Program-made: the position numbers and the translations under genes
The notes under the pieces: generated by a model
Databases searched by the model: none
The model's input: only the letters and a program-made list of their open reading frames with translations
What the model was told of the DNA's origin: nothing
In this document: in pieces, positions 9,668-19,346 of the stretch
Numbering within the stretch: the stretch's first letter is position 1
How the letters are laid out: each line of letters begins with the position of its first letter
Assembly: GCF_009907385.1 (NCBI RefSeq)
Contig: NZ_JAAATR010000036.1
Span: 58,778-122,777, forward strand
From: Atlantibacter hermannii
GTDB lineage: Bacteria > Pseudomonadota > Gammaproteobacteria > Enterobacterales > Enterobacteriaceae
Direction of reading: 5' to 3'
Length of the DNA stretch: 64,000 nt

Positions 9668-11026
9668 ATGAATACGATTAGCCAGACGGCGAGCGCCGTG
9701 CAAAAGCGCACCAATGCTCGTTATTGGATAGTGGTGATGCTGTTTATCGTCACCTCGTTTAACTATGGCGACCGCGCCACGCTCTCTATCGCCGGGTCAG
9801 AAATGGCCAAAGATATCGGGCTGGATCCGGTCGGGATGGGTTATGTGTTTTCTGCCTTTTCATGGGCATACGTAATCGGTCAGATCCCGGGCGGTTGGCT
9901 GCTTGACCGTTTTGGCTCAAAACGCGTCTACTTTTGGTCCATCTTTATCTGGTCGATGTTTACCCTGCTGCAGGGTTTCGTCGATATCTTCAGTGGTTTC
10001 GGCATCATCGTCGCGCTGTTTACCCTGCGCTTCCTGGTAGGGCTTGCTGAAGCGCCTTCCTTCCCCGGCAACAGCCGAATCGTCGCGGCCTGGTTCCCGG
10101 CGCAGGAAAGGGGCACCGCCGTCGCCATTTTTAACTCCGCACAGTACTTCGCGACCGTTATTTTCGCCCCGATCATGGGCTGGCTGACGCACGCCGTGGG
10201 CTGGTCGCACGTGTTCTTCTTTATGGGCGGTCTGGGTATTCTGGTCAGCTTCCTGTGGCTGAAAATGATCCACGAACCGAACCAGCATCCGGGCGTAAAC
10301 CAGGCGGAGCTTGATTACATCGAAGCCGGCGGCGCGCTGATCAATATGGATCAGAAGAGCAATAAACAAACCGTACCGTTCAGCCAGAAATGGGGGCAAA
10401 TCAAGCAGCTGCTGAAGTCCCGCATGATGATCGGCGTGTATATCGGCCAGTACTGCATCAACGCCCTGACGTATTTCTTTATCACCTGGTTCCCGGTGTA
10501 TCTGGTGCAGGCGCGCGGTATGTCGATTCTCAAAGCGGGGTTTGTGGCGTCTGTTCCGGCAATCTGCGGCTTCGTGGGCGGCGTGTTAGGCGGCATTATT
10601 TCCGACTGGCTGATGCGTCGTACCGGTTCGCTGAATATCGCCCGTAAGACGCCGATCGTGCTCGGTATGCTGCTCTCCATGACCATGGTGTTCTGTAACT
10701 ATGTGGATGCAGAGTGGATGATTATCGGCTTTATGGCCATGGCGTTCTTTGGTAAAGGCATCGGCGCGCTGGGCTGGGCGGTGATGGCGGATACCGCGCC
10801 GAAAGAGATCAGCGGCCTGAGCGGCGGTCTGTTCAACATGTTCGGCAACATTTCCGGTATCGTGACGCCAATCGCTATCGGTTATATCGTTGGGGTCTCC
10901 GGTTCGTTCAACGGCGCGCTGATTTATGTGGGTGTCCACGCCTTTATCGCGGTGCTGAGCTATCTGGTGATCGTGGGCGATATCAAACGAATCGAACTTA
11001 AACCTGTTAACGGGAGCCGCGCATGA
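9668..11026 (+). CDS. gudP: D-glucarate/galactarate MFS transporter GudP
   Basis: The 452-residue protein has twelve hydrophobic segments and belongs to the anion:cation symporter branch of the major facilitator superfamily. Typical segments are [14 protein letters not shown] near the start and [13 protein letters not shown] between helices 2 and 3. It imports hexarates for the downstream dehydratases. AGGAG lies just upstream of the ATG. The stop overlaps the gudX start as ATGA, a sign of one operon. Confidence 0.94.
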   Translation: MNTISQTASAVQKRTNARYWIVVMLFIVTSFNYGDRATLSIAGSEMAKDIGLDPVGMGYVFSAFSWAYVIGQIPGGWLLDRFGSKRVYFWSIFIWSMFTLLQGFVDIFSGFGIIVALFTLRFLVGLAEAPSFPGNSRIVAAWFPAQERGTAVAIFNSAQYFATVIFAPIMGWLTHAVGWSHVFFFMGGLGILVSFLWLKMIHEPNQHPGVNQAELDYIEAGGALINMDQKSNKQTVPFSQKWGQIKQLLKSRMMIGVYIGQYCINALTYFFITWFPVYLVQARGMSILKAGFVASVPAICGFVGGVLGGIISDWLMRRTGSLNIARKTPIVLGMLLSMTMVFCNYVDAEWMIIGFMAMAFFGKGIGALGWAVMADTAPKEISGLSGGLFNMFGNISGIVTPIAIGYIVGVSGSFNGALIYVGVHAFIAVLSYLVIVGDIKRIELKPVNGSRA

Positions 11027-12363
11027 CCACACAATCGAGTCCCGTCATTACCGGAATGAAGGTGATCCCGGTCGCCGGCCAGGACAGCATGCTGATGAAC
11101 ATCGGCGGCGCGCATAACGCCTGGTTCACCCGTAACATCGTGGTTCTGACCGACAACGCCGGCAACACCGGCGTTGGGGAAGCCCCCGGCGGCGAAGTGA
11201 TTTACCAGACGCTGGTAGACGCGATTCCCACGGTAGTTGGTCAGGAAGTGGCGCGTTTGAATCGCGTAGTGCAGCAGGTTCACAAGGGCAATCAGGCCGC
11301 GGATTTCGATACCTTCGGTAAAGGCGCCTGGACGTTTGAACTGAAAGTGAACGCCGTGGCGGCGCTGGAAGCGGCACTGCTCGATCTGCTGGGCAAAGCG
11401 CTGAACGTACCGGTATGCGAACTGCTCGGCCCTGGCAAGCAGCGCGATGCGGTAACCGTGCTGGGCTACCTGTTCTACATCGGCGATCGCACCAAAACCG
11501 ACCTGCCTTATCAGGCGGGCGAGCAGGGCAAGCATCCCTGGTATCACCTGCGTCATCAGGAAGCGATGAACAGTGAGTCGGTCGTGCGTCTGGCGGAAGC
11601 TGCTCAGGATCGCTACGGGTTTAAAGATTTCAAACTGAAAGGCGGCGTGTTGCCGGGCGAGCAAGAGATTGACGCCGCCCGCGCCCTGAAAAAACGCTTC
11701 CCGGATGCGCGCATCACCGTAGACCCGAACGGGGCCTGGCTGCTGGATGAAGCCATCGGGCTGTGCAAGGGGCTGAATGATGTGCTGACCTATGCTGAAG
11801 ATCCGTGCGGCGCGGAGCAGGGCTACTCAGGACGAGAAGTGATGGCGGAATTCCGCCGCGCGACCGGCCTGCCAGTCGCCACCAATATGATCGCCACTAA
11901 CTGGCGTGAAATGGGCCACTCGATCATGCTCAATGCGGTCGATATCCCGCTGGCGGACCCGCATTTCTGGACCTTAAGCGGCGCCGTGCGCGTGGCGCAG
12001 ATGTGCGACGACTGGGGCCTGACCTGGGGTTGCCACTCCAATAACCATTTTGATATTTCGCTGGCGATGTTTACTCACGTTGGCGCGGCGGCACCGGGCA
12101 ACCCGACCGCCATTGATACTCACTGGATTTGGCAGGAAGGCGAATCACGGCTGACCCGCGATCCGCTGCAAATTAAAGACGGCAAAATTGCTGTACCGGA
12201 TGCGCCGGGCCTGGGCGTGGAGATCGACTGGGATCAAATCCACAACGCCCACGAGGCGTACAAGAAACTGCCCGGCGGCGCGCGTAACGATGCCGGCCCA
12301 ATGCAGTATCTGATTCCTGGTTGGACATTTGACCGCAAACGCCCGGTATTCGGACGTTCCTGA
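11023..12363 (+). CDS. gudX: Glucarate dehydratase-related protein GudX
   Basis: The 446-residue enolase-superfamily protein parallels GudD. It keeps the KxK pair (FKLKGG), the metal-ligand segments DPNGAW and AEDPCG, and the SNNHFD segment around the second-half catalytic His. The E. coli homologue is only weakly active as a glucarate dehydratase and its true substrate is unclear. One visible difference from GudD here is WGCHSNN where GudD has WGSHSNN. It overlaps gudP by four bases and precedes gudD by 21 bases. Confidence 0.93.
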   Translation: MTTQSSPVITGMKVIPVAGQDSMLMNIGGAHNAWFTRNIVVLTDNAGNTGVGEAPGGEVIYQTLVDAIPTVVGQEVARLNRVVQQVHKGNQAADFDTFGKGAWTFELKVNAVAALEAALLDLLGKALNVPVCELLGPGKQRDAVTVLGYLFYIGDRTKTDLPYQAGEQGKHPWYHLRHQEAMNSESVVRLAEAAQDRYGFKDFKLKGGVLPGEQEIDAARALKKRFPDARITVDPNGAWLLDEAIGLCKGLNDVLTYAEDPCGAEQGYSGREVMAEFRRATGLPVATNMIATNWREMGHSIMLNAVDIPLADPHFWTLSGAVRVAQMCDDWGLTWGCHSNNHFDISLAMFTHVGAAAPGNPTAIDTHWIWQEGESRLTRDPLQIKDGKIAVPDAPGLGVEIDWDQIHNAHEAYKKLPGGARNDAGPMQYLIPGWTFDRKRPVFGRS

Positions 12364-12384
12364 AGGCTTAGATAAAGGATTTAC

Positions 12385-13728
12385 ATGATGACGACTTATC
12401 AATCCACGCCCGTAGTCACCGAAATGCAGGTTATCCCGGTGGCGGGTTATGACAGTATGCTGATGAACCTGAGCGGCGCCCATGCCCCGTTCTTCACGCG
12501 TAATATTGTGATTATTAAAGATAACTCAGGCCATACTGGCGTGGGCGAGATCCCGGGCGGCGAGAAAATTCGCCAGACCCTGGAAGATGCCGCCGCGTTG
12601 GTGGTGGGTAAAACGCTCGGTGAATATAAAAATATCCTCAATACCGTGCGCAATACGTTTGCCGACCGCGATGCGGGCGGCCGCGGTCTGCAAACCTTCG
12701 ACTTGCGCACCACCATTCACGTGGTTACCGGTATTGAAGCCGCATTGCTGGACTTGTTAGGCCAACACCTGGGCGTGAATGTGGCGTCGCTGCTGGGCGA
12801 TGGGCAACAGCGCAGCGAAGTGGAAATGCTCGGCTACCTGTTCTTCGTCGGCGACCGTAAACGGACTCCGCTGCCGTACCAGAGCCAGCCGGACGATCAG
12901 TGCGACTGGTATCGCCTGCGCCACGACGAAGCCATGACCCCGCAGGCGGTAGTACGCCTGGCGGAAGCGGCTTACGAGAAATACGGCTTTAATGATTTCA
13001 AACTCAAAGGCGGCGTGCTGGCGGGTGAAGAAGAAGCCGAATCCATTATTGCGCTGGCGAAGCGCTTCCCGCAGGCGCGCGTCACCCTGGATCCGAACGG
13101 CGCATGGTCGCTGAACGAAGCCATTAAAATCGGCAAATACCTGAAAGGCTCGCTGGCCTATGCGGAAGATCCGTGCGGCGCTGAACAGGGCTATTCCGGA
13201 CGCGAAGTGATGGCGGAGTTCCGTCGCGCCACCGGTCTGCCAACCGCGACGAACATGATCGCCACCGACTGGCGTCAGATGGGGCACACCCTGTCGCTGC
13301 AATCTGTGGATATCCCGCTGGCGGATCCGCACTTCTGGACTATGCAGGGTTCGGTCCGAGTGGCGCAGATGTGCCATGACTTCGGCCTGACCTGGGGCTC
13401 GCACTCCAATAACCACTTTGATATCTCGCTGGCGATGTTCACTCACGTTGCGGCTGCCGCACCGGGCAACATTACCGCCATCGATACCCACTGGATCTGG
13501 CAGGAAGGCAACCAGCGTCTGACCAAAGCGCCGTTCGAAATCAAGGGCGGCATGGTGCAGGTGCCGTCAACGCCGGGCCTGGGCGTCGAGCTGGATATGG
13601 ACCAGGTGATGAAAGCCAACGCGCTTTATCAAAAACATGGACTTGGCGCACGCGATGACGCCATGGGTATGCAGTATCTTATTCCTGAGTGGAAATTCGA
13701 TAACAAGCGCCCCTGCATGGTGCGTTAA
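12385..13728 (+). CDS. gudD: Glucarate dehydratase GudD
   Basis: The 447-residue enzyme removes water from D-glucarate to give 5-keto-4-deoxyglucarate. Catalytic elements of the enolase superfamily are visible: FKLKGG, LDPNGAW, AEDPCG and SHSNNHFD. It closely resembles GudX next to it, so the pair looks like a tandem duplication. A strong terminator follows seven bases after the stop, ending the gudPXD unit. Confidence 0.96.
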   Translation: MMTTYQSTPVVTEMQVIPVAGYDSMLMNLSGAHAPFFTRNIVIIKDNSGHTGVGEIPGGEKIRQTLEDAAALVVGKTLGEYKNILNTVRNTFADRDAGGRGLQTFDLRTTIHVVTGIEAALLDLLGQHLGVNVASLLGDGQQRSEVEMLGYLFFVGDRKRTPLPYQSQPDDQCDWYRLRHDEAMTPQAVVRLAEAAYEKYGFNDFKLKGGVLAGEEEAESIIALAKRFPQARVTLDPNGAWSLNEAIKIGKYLKGSLAYAEDPCGAEQGYSGREVMAEFRRATGLPTATNMIATDWRQMGHTLSLQSVDIPLADPHFWTMQGSVRVAQMCHDFGLTWGSHSNNHFDISLAMFTHVAAAAPGNITAIDTHWIWQEGNQRLTKAPFEIKGGMVQVPSTPGLGVELDMDQVMKANALYQKHGLGARDDAMGMQYLIPEWKFDNKRPCMVR

Positions 13729-13734
13729 TCGTCT

Positions 13735-13760
13735 CGGTGCCCTCGGGCACCGTTTTTTTT
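13735..13760 (+). terminator. Intrinsic terminator after gudD
   Basis: CGGTGCCC at 13735-13742 pairs with GGGCACCG at 13745-13752 and is followed by eight T's. A second 8-bp hairpin (AACGGCAG/CTGCCGTT, 13761-13780) follows directly, without a T-run. Confidence 0.92.
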
Positions 13761-13837
13761 AACGGCAGGCGGCTGCCGTTGTCGCCGCTTATGCTTTATC
13801 AAAAGAGGCGAAATAAAACCGCGCGAAAGGAACAGCT

Positions 13838-14974
13838 ATGAAAATCGTTATCGCTCCTGATTCCTGGAAAGAGAGCCTGACTGCGCTTGAGGTCGCGACC
13901 GCCATTGAGGACGGCTTCCGGCAGATTTTTCCCGATGCGGAGATGGTAAAAATCCCCATGGCCGACGGCGGCGAAGGCACCGTCGAGGCGATGGTGGCGG
14001 CGACGCAGGGCCGCATTGTCAATCTTCGCGTCACCGGGCCGCTGGGCGAGCCGGTCGACGCGTTTTATGGGCTTTCCGGCGATGAGCGGCAGGCGTTTAT
14101 CGAAATGGCGGCGGCGAGCGGTCTGGAGTCGGTAGCGCCAGCGCGCCGCGACCCGCGCATCACCACCAGCTGGGGCACCGGCGAACTGATTCGCCACGCG
14201 CTGGATGCGGGGGTACGGCATATTATTATCGGCCTGGGCGGCAGCGCGACCAACGACGGCGGCGCGGGCATGGTGCAGGCGCTGGGCGCGCGATTGCTGG
14301 ACAAACAGGGCGAACCACTGGGCTTTGGCGGCGACGCGTTGAGCCAGCTGGCGCGCATCGACATCAGCCAGCTTGATAAGCGGCTGGCGGAGTGCCGTAT
14401 CGAAGCCGCCTGCGATGTGACCAATCCCCTGACGGGTGAGGAAGGCGCAACCGCGATTTTCGGCCCGCAAAAAGGGGCGACGCCGGAGATGATTAAACAG
14501 CTTGATAGCGCGCTGACCCACTACGGCCAAATCATTGAGCGCGATCTTGATAAATCCGTGATGACGTTAAAAGGCGGCGGCGCAGCGGGCGGTATGGGCG
14601 TGGCGCTGTATGCTTTCTGCGGTGCGGATCTGCGTCAGGGCATCGAAATTGTTACCGAAGCGCTGGCGCTGGACGCCGCCGTGCGCGATGCGGACCTGGT
14701 GATCACCGGGGAAGGGCGGATCGACAGCCAGACCATTCACGGCAAAGTGCCCATCGGCGTGGCCCGCGTGGCGAAACGCTATGCAATTCCGGTGATTGGC
14801 ATTGCCGGCAGCCTGACGGCAGATGTGGACGTGGTTTACGACCACGGGCTGGATGCGATTTTTAGCGTAATCCCGCGTATCTGTACCCTGGATGAGGCCC
14901 TGGAAAATGCCGCAGAGAATCTTCGGATGAATGCCCGCAATATTGCTGCTGTAATAAAAATGTCTTCGCTGTAA
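13838..14974 (+). CDS. garK: Glycerate 2-kinase (GarK/GlxK family)
   Basis: The 378-residue protein phosphorylates D-glycerate to 2-phosphoglycerate. Family segments are IAPDSWKESLTA at the N-terminus, PMADGGEGT, GLGGSATNDGG and TGEGRIDSQT. Glycerate is what the glucarate route yields after the aldolase and tartronate semialdehyde reductase steps, so it belongs functionally with gudPXD. It sits behind the gudD terminator, so it needs readthrough or its own promoter. Whether it is the only such kinase in the genome cannot be seen; GlxK is nearly identical in family terms. Confidence 0.88.
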   Translation: MKIVIAPDSWKESLTALEVATAIEDGFRQIFPDAEMVKIPMADGGEGTVEAMVAATQGRIVNLRVTGPLGEPVDAFYGLSGDERQAFIEMAAASGLESVAPARRDPRITTSWGTGELIRHALDAGVRHIIIGLGGSATNDGGAGMVQALGARLLDKQGEPLGFGGDALSQLARIDISQLDKRLAECRIEAACDVTNPLTGEEGATAIFGPQKGATPEMIKQLDSALTHYGQIIERDLDKSVMTLKGGGAAGGMGVALYAFCGADLRQGIEIVTEALALDAAVRDADLVITGEGRIDSQTIHGKVPIGVARVAKRYAIPVIGIAGSLTADVDVVYDHGLDAIFSVIPRICTLDEALENAAENLRMNARNIAAVIKMSSL

Positions 14975-14981
14975 TCATAAA

Positions 14982-15016
14982 TGCCGCCTCTTCCTGAAGG
15001 AAAGGGCGGCAGTTTT
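14982..15016 (+). terminator. Intrinsic terminator after garK
   Basis: TGCCGCC (14982-14988) pairs with GGCGGCA (15005-15011), and an inner TTCCT/AGGAA extends the stem. A short T-run (15013-15016) follows. Confidence 0.8.
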
Positions 15017-15017
15017 C

Positions 15018-15411
15018 ACCATTCCACCGTGCAGATCTTTGGGTAAGTCTCACCAAAGATTCGCCTTGTTTATTATTTTATAATTACTAACTTATTATTT
15101 TATTTAATCGGTTAGTCCGCTTTTTTTTCAGAATATCTTGTTTTTATTTGCTTTCTTCTGGCACTGATGATTGCTGCTTATCTCTTTATTTATATTAAGG
15201 GAGATTTGCCTGGGTTAAATTCTTAAATAACGCCTTATGCCTGGGTGCGCCAATAATAACGCTAACTAATGACAATCGTTCCTGATTCTTAATAATTTTA
15301 TTCCATCGAAAAAATTGTCATACATCACATTCAGACATGTTTGTCACCGATTACAGTAATAACGCAAACATTAGTATGTTTGTGCGGTCTATTTTATTAA
15401 GGTGATAATTC
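15018..15411 (+). promoter_or_regulatory. Upstream region of the PTS island with palindromic operator candidates
   Basis: This AT-rich, gene-free stretch is visibly lower in GC than its neighbours. A perfect inverted repeat CAAACAT-TAGT-ATGTTTG is at 15365-15382, about 30 bases before the EIIB start. A smaller GACA-TGTT-TGTC dyad is at 15334-15345. Both are fitting targets for the GntR/HutC regulator encoded in the operon. I cannot fix the -35/-10 elements confidently. Confidence 0.5.
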
Positions 15412-15888
15412 ATGGCAAATATAGTTCATTGTCGAATCGACGATCGTTTAATCCATGGTCAGGTTGCTACCAGTTGGCTCCCCCATACCAAAGCCAACTT
15501 ATGTTTAATTGCAAATGACGACGTTGCGGTTAATGACTCTCAAAAATTACTGCTGGCGATGGCCGTTCCTGAGGGCGTTGATTTACGCTGTTTTTCAATT
15601 GAGCGTGCGTTACAAATTATTGATAAAGCGGCGCCGCACCAGAAAATATTCGTTCTGCTGCGCAGCATCAGTGATGCCGCGCGCCTGGTAAAGGGCGGCT
15701 TTCCCATTACGCAGATTAATTTAGGCAATATCAGCGCCAAACCCGGTGCAGAAAATCTTTTCCGCACAATTTATGTGACTCCAGAGGAGCGCGTCATGCT
15801 GAAAGAAATCATTCAACAAGGCGTCGCGTTAACGTACTGCTTACTCCCGACCGATCAGGTCGTTACGCTTGATGAGAAAACATTATGA
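15412..15888 (+). CDS. Mannose-family PTS system EIIB component
   Basis: The 158-residue cytoplasmic protein passes the phosphate from EIIA to the incoming sugar. The signature RIDDRLIHGQV sits at residues 8-18, and His15 is the expected phosphorylated residue. The domain is separate, unlike the fused AB protein ManX. AAGGTGATA precedes the ATG. The stop overlaps the EIIC start as ATGA. The sugar is not known from sequence; the operon's deaminase suggests a hexosamine. Confidence 0.9.
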   Translation: MANIVHCRIDDRLIHGQVATSWLPHTKANLCLIANDDVAVNDSQKLLLAMAVPEGVDLRCFSIERALQIIDKAAPHQKIFVLLRSISDAARLVKGGFPITQINLGNISAKPGAENLFRTIYVTPEERVMLKEIIQQGVALTYCLLPTDQVVTLDEKTL

Positions 15889-16652
15889 ATCTTGAAACGG
15901 CTCTATTACTGGCGCTGGTGGGGGCCATTTGCGGCGCGGATTCTTTTGCCGAACAATTCCAGATTTATCGGCCAGTGGTTGTCGGATTTCTCGTTGGCCT
16001 GGTATTAGGCGATGTGAAAACGGGTTTAATCGTTGGCGGCATGTTTGAGCTGGTCTTTTTAGGGCAAACCGCCGCGTTTGGCGGTGCACAGCCGCCGAAT
16101 ATGGTTATTGGGACCTTAATGGGCGTTACGTTTGCTATTGTCAGTAAATTACCGCCGCAGACGGCTATTGCCGTTGGGGTGCCGTTTGCCGTGTTAATGC
16201 AGGCGATAATGACAACTTTTTGTACGCTACTGGCGTGGTTGATGCACCGTAACGATAAACATATTGAAGAGGGCAATTATAAAGGTATTGAAATAAACCA
16301 GTATATGGGGCTGGCATTGTGTGCGGTGCTCTATTTTATTGTCTCCTTTATTCCGGTCTATTTCGGTGCGGATAAAGCGGCTCAGGCAATTAAAGTGCTT
16401 CCTGAATGGATTATTCATGGTCTGGGCGTTGCGGGGGGCATTCTTCCTGCGGTCGGCTTCGCCATGTTATTGAAAATGATGTTCCGTACTGAATACGTCG
16501 CTTTTCTTATTCTCGGTTTCTTTGCGACCGCGTATCTGAATTTACCGGTGCTGGCGCTGGCGATTTTCGCGTTTTGCTTTGTGATTTATGATTATTATTT
16601 GCAAAAGAGCCTGAGCAAAGACACCGCGCCTGCTGAAACTGATGGTATTTAA
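15885..16652 (+). CDS. Mannose-family PTS system EIIC component
   Basis: The 255-residue membrane protein forms the sugar channel together with EIID. It is hydrophobic throughout. Family features are LVGAICGADSFAEQFQIYRP near the start and the segment MFELVFLGQTAAFGGAQPPN. It overlaps EIIB by four bases. Codon use and AT content differ mildly from the flanking housekeeping genes, consistent with an accessory island. Confidence 0.9.
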   Translation: MNLETALLLALVGAICGADSFAEQFQIYRPVVVGFLVGLVLGDVKTGLIVGGMFELVFLGQTAAFGGAQPPNMVIGTLMGVTFAIVSKLPPQTAIAVGVPFAVLMQAIMTTFCTLLAWLMHRNDKHIEEGNYKGIEINQYMGLALCAVLYFIVSFIPVYFGADKAAQAIKVLPEWIIHGLGVAGGILPAVGFAMLLKMMFRTEYVAFLILGFFATAYLNLPVLALAIFAFCFVIYDYYLQKSLSKDTAPAETDGI

Positions 16653-16665
16653 AAGGATTTTTACC

Positions 16666-17499
16666 ATGCATACATTACCTGAAAACCAAATTGAATTTGA
16701 AGATAAAACGCCCGTGACGCTGACGCGCGCTGATTTAAATAAAGTCGCCTGGCGGACCATGCTGTTGAATACCTCATTCAACTACGAGCGTATGCAGGCG
16801 GGAGGCGTGCTGTTTGCATTGCTGCCCGCGCTGAAAAAAATCCACGCCAATAACCCTGAGGATTTGAAAAAATCCCTGAAACTCCATAACGAGTTTTTTA
16901 ACACCAATACCTTCGTGGTGCCAGGACCGCTGGCGTTGGGTCTGGCGGCAGAAAGCCGCAAGGAACCGGTAGCCACCATTAATGCGGTGAAGCTCGCTGC
17001 GATGGCGCCTCTGGCAGGGATTGGCGATTCGCTGCTGTGGGCGACGGGTATTCCTATTATCGGCGGCATTGCAGCCAGCCTTGCGTCAACCGGCAATGCG
17101 ATTGCGCCGTTCTTTTATATTCTGGCTTTTTTCCTGCTGCAAAACCTGGTGCGTTTTGGTTTGATGCGGGTGGGGTATCGCCAGGGGATCCAGGCGATCA
17201 CTTCACTGAAAGACAGTACCCGAATGATCACTCGCGCCGCCACGCTGTTGGGTCTCACGGTCATCGGCGGGTTAATTGCCGCCTATGTCAGCATCACGAC
17301 GCCTTTAGTGATCCACGCCGGAGATGCCGTCGTAACAGTGCAAAAAGATCTGCTGGATGCGATCGCGCCAAAACTGCTGCCGCTACTGGTCACCGGTTTG
17401 CTGTTCTGGCTGATTAAATATAAAGGCGCGAAACCGCTGACGCTAATTTCACTGATTGCTGCGATCAGTCTGGTGTTTTCCTGGGCGGGGATCTTGTGA
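16666..17499 (+). CDS. Mannose-family PTS system EIID component
   Basis: The 277-residue membrane protein carries the family N-terminal segment RTMLLNTSFNYERMQAGGVL and MAPLAGIGDSLLWATGIPII. An in-frame start at 16642 exists, but the ATG at 16666 follows AAAGGA and gives a normal length and N-terminus (MHTLPENQIEFED), so I choose it. The stop overlaps the EIIA start (TGATG). It forms the membrane complex with EIIC. Confidence 0.9.
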   Translation: MHTLPENQIEFEDKTPVTLTRADLNKVAWRTMLLNTSFNYERMQAGGVLFALLPALKKIHANNPEDLKKSLKLHNEFFNTNTFVVPGPLALGLAAESRKEPVATINAVKLAAMAPLAGIGDSLLWATGIPIIGGIAASLASTGNAIAPFFYILAFFLLQNLVRFGLMRVGYRQGIQAITSLKDSTRMITRAATLLGLTVIGGLIAAYVSITTPLVIHAGDAVVTVQKDLLDAIAPKLLPLLVTGLLFWLIKYKGAKPLTLISLIAAISLVFSWAGIL

Positions 17500-17930
17500 T
17501 GAAAGGCATTGTTATATCCGGACATGGCGAGTTTGCCCAGGGGTTATTTTCTCTGGTACAAGGGATTCTGGGGCATACAGAGCAACTGGCCATTGCTCCC
17601 TATGATTTTGAAAAAGGTGCAGAAGAGCTTAAGTCCGATCTGATTGTTTGCGCCAATCGCGTCGACTCAGGGGAGGGCGTGATATTTTGCACCGATATTT
17701 TAGGGGGCACGCCTTTTAATAAATCCAGCGAGATTGCCATTGTTAATCCGGGTTATCACGTTATTGCAGGTTGTAATTTCACCACGCTTCATGCGGCAAT
17801 CAGTTTGCGCGAGGATGACAGTGACGATGCGTCGCTTATTCAGGCAATTATTCAGCATGGTAAAGAAGGTATCACTTCTTTAGCTGAACAACTGGTCAGG
17901 ATAAATGCCAATGAAAACGACGGAATTTAA
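17499..17930 (+). CDS. Mannose-family PTS system EIIA component
   Basis: The 143-residue cytoplasmic protein accepts phosphate from HPr. The N-terminus MKGIVISGHGEFAQG places the phosphorylatable His at residue 9, and FCTDILGGTPFN is the conserved loop around residues 66-77. The in-frame GTG at 17496 is less likely than the ATG at 17499, which overlaps the EIID stop by one base. Its 3' end overlaps the regulator gene by 26 bases. Confidence 0.9.
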   Translation: MKGIVISGHGEFAQGLFSLVQGILGHTEQLAIAPYDFEKGAEELKSDLIVCANRVDSGEGVIFCTDILGGTPFNKSSEIAIVNPGYHVIAGCNFTTLHAAISLREDDSDDASLIQAIIQHGKEGITSLAEQLVRINANENDGI

Positions 17931-18627
17931 TCCTAAATACCTGATGATAGCCGAGGATATTAAAAATAAAATCGGCACACTTTACTCAATTGGCCAGCTT
18001 TTACCTGCGGAGCCCGAGCTGGAAAAAATATACATGTGCAGCCGCGCAACGATTAGAGGTGCAATCAGCTATCTGGCCTCGCTGGGTTATGTGACAAAAA
18101 GCCGCGGCATCGGCACCACCGTTAAAATGCCTGCGATGATGCATGATAACAGTAAGCCGATAAGTTTTACCGATGAGATGGCGGCATACGGCAAGCAGCA
18201 CAGTACCAGCATCAAAGATTTTACCATCATTAAAGATGCCCGCATTGCTTCAGAATTAGAACTGGGGCGCGAGGGGTTAATTCTCAGGATTGCCCGGTTA
18301 CGCCATATTGAAAAGAAACCGGCACTCTACGAAACCAGTTATTTACCCTATGAGCGCTTTAAGGGCATTAATGAGGAAAATATTAAAAAGCACGGTTTGT
18401 ACCACATGATTGCGCAATGCACGGGGGAATACAGCATTTTTGTTGAAGAAATTTATCACCCCGTTTTAATCGGAAAACGGGAAAGCGAAATGCTGGGGCT
18501 GGAACCCGGTACGCCGATTATTAAAATTGTTCGCCAGGCTACAAATGGCGGTATTGCAATGGAATATACCGAAGCTTTCGCACATCCGGTTAATTATCAA
18601 GTTACGTTATCTATGAAAAGAGGTTGA
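17905..18627 (+). CDS. GntR family (HutC subfamily) transcriptional regulator
   Basis: The 240-residue protein has an N-terminal winged helix-turn-helix (residues about 12-75, with LPAEPELEKIYMCSRATIRG) and a C-terminal UTRA effector domain (about 95-235). It starts inside the EIIA gene; an ATG at 17911 is an alternative start. Members of this subfamily usually repress sugar operons and are released by a phosphosugar. Its place within the operon suggests self-regulation through the palindrome at 15365-15382. That link is inference. Confidence 0.88.
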   Translation: MPMKTTEFNPKYLMIAEDIKNKIGTLYSIGQLLPAEPELEKIYMCSRATIRGAISYLASLGYVTKSRGIGTTVKMPAMMHDNSKPISFTDEMAAYGKQHSTSIKDFTIIKDARIASELELGREGLILRIARLRHIEKKPALYETSYLPYERFKGINEENIKKHGLYHMIAQCTGEYSIFVEEIYHPVLIGKRESEMLGLEPGTPIIKIVRQATNGGIAMEYTEAFAHPVNYQVTLSMKRG

Positions 18628-18628
18628 A

Positions 18629-19339
18629 ATGAAATTTATCTGTATTGAGTCTGAACATACCCTTGCCGATAAAGCGGCAGATGAAATTATCGGTGTCGTC
18701 AATGCAAAGCCGGATGCGTTTATGATGCTGGCATCGGGTCAGTCCCCGACATTGGCCTATGATTGCGTTTCTAAGAAGCTAAACGGTGATACTTCGCGGT
18801 TTGCATCGGTAAAAATTCATAAACTTGATGAATGGGAAGGGTTAGGGCTTGCCCATTCGCAATCCTGCGACAGCTATTTGATGAAGCATGTTTTGCAGCC
18901 ATGGGGAATCAGGGAGGAGAATTACTCAGGCATTAATGCGCTGTCATCCAGTCTTCAGCTGGAGTGTGATAAAGCCAACGCGTTGCTGAGCGGCATCGTC
19001 AATCCCGATCTGTGCATTCTGGGGATTGGCCTCAACGGACATATTGGATTTAATGAGCCCGCCGATGCATTACCCGCTCAAACAGCGGTGGTGGAACTGG
19101 CTGACTCATCAATGAAACATCCAATGATTGCAGGAACGGCTCCCATTACGCGCGGCATTACGACCGGCATTGCGCAAATTCTGATGAGCAAAAAAATCAT
19201 CGTGATCGTCACCGGTAAAAATAAGCAAGCAGTGTTGAAGCGGCTGATGGAAACCACACAGGTCTCTACTCAGTTCCCTGCCTCTCTGCTGCTCGCTCAC
19301 CCTGACGTTACCGTGATGTATGACGCTCAGGCGAAGTAA
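18629..19339 (+). CDS. Amino-sugar-6-phosphate deaminase/isomerase, AgaI/NagB-like
   Basis: The 236-residue protein is of the NagB/SugarP isomerase fold. Motifs are LASGQSP (phosphate loop), KLDEWEGL and LGIGLNGHIGFNEP with the catalytic His and Glu. Segment by segment it resembles E. coli AgaI (galactosamine-6-phosphate deaminase) more than the longer NagB. NagB has Asp where this protein has Asn before the catalytic Gly-His; AgaI also has Asn there. Expected reaction: hexosamine 6-phosphate to ketose 6-phosphate plus ammonia. It starts two bases after the regulator stop. The exact substrate is not determinable. Confidence 0.82.
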   Translation: MKFICIESEHTLADKAADEIIGVVNAKPDAFMMLASGQSPTLAYDCVSKKLNGDTSRFASVKIHKLDEWEGLGLAHSQSCDSYLMKHVLQPWGIREENYSGINALSSSLQLECDKANALLSGIVNPDLCILGIGLNGHIGFNEPADALPAQTAVVELADSSMKHPMIAGTAPITRGITTGIAQILMSKKIIVIVTGKNKQAVLKRLMETTQVSTQFPASLLLAHPDVTVMYDAQAK

Positions 19340-19346
19340 AAGTCGC

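Noticed and set aside
15159..15174. Possible sigma-54 promoter (TGGCAC...TTGC) upstream of the mannose-family PTS operon, a common arrangement for such systems.
   Set aside because: The spacing between the GG and GC elements is 11 bases where sigma-54 requires 10, and no LevR/NtrC-type activator is encoded nearby; the local regulator is GntR-type.
15412..19339. PTS island as a transposon or prophage cargo.
   Set aside because: No transposase, integrase, terminal repeats or tRNA-flanked attachment site is visible at either edge; only its AT-rich upstream region and gene content mark it as accessory.
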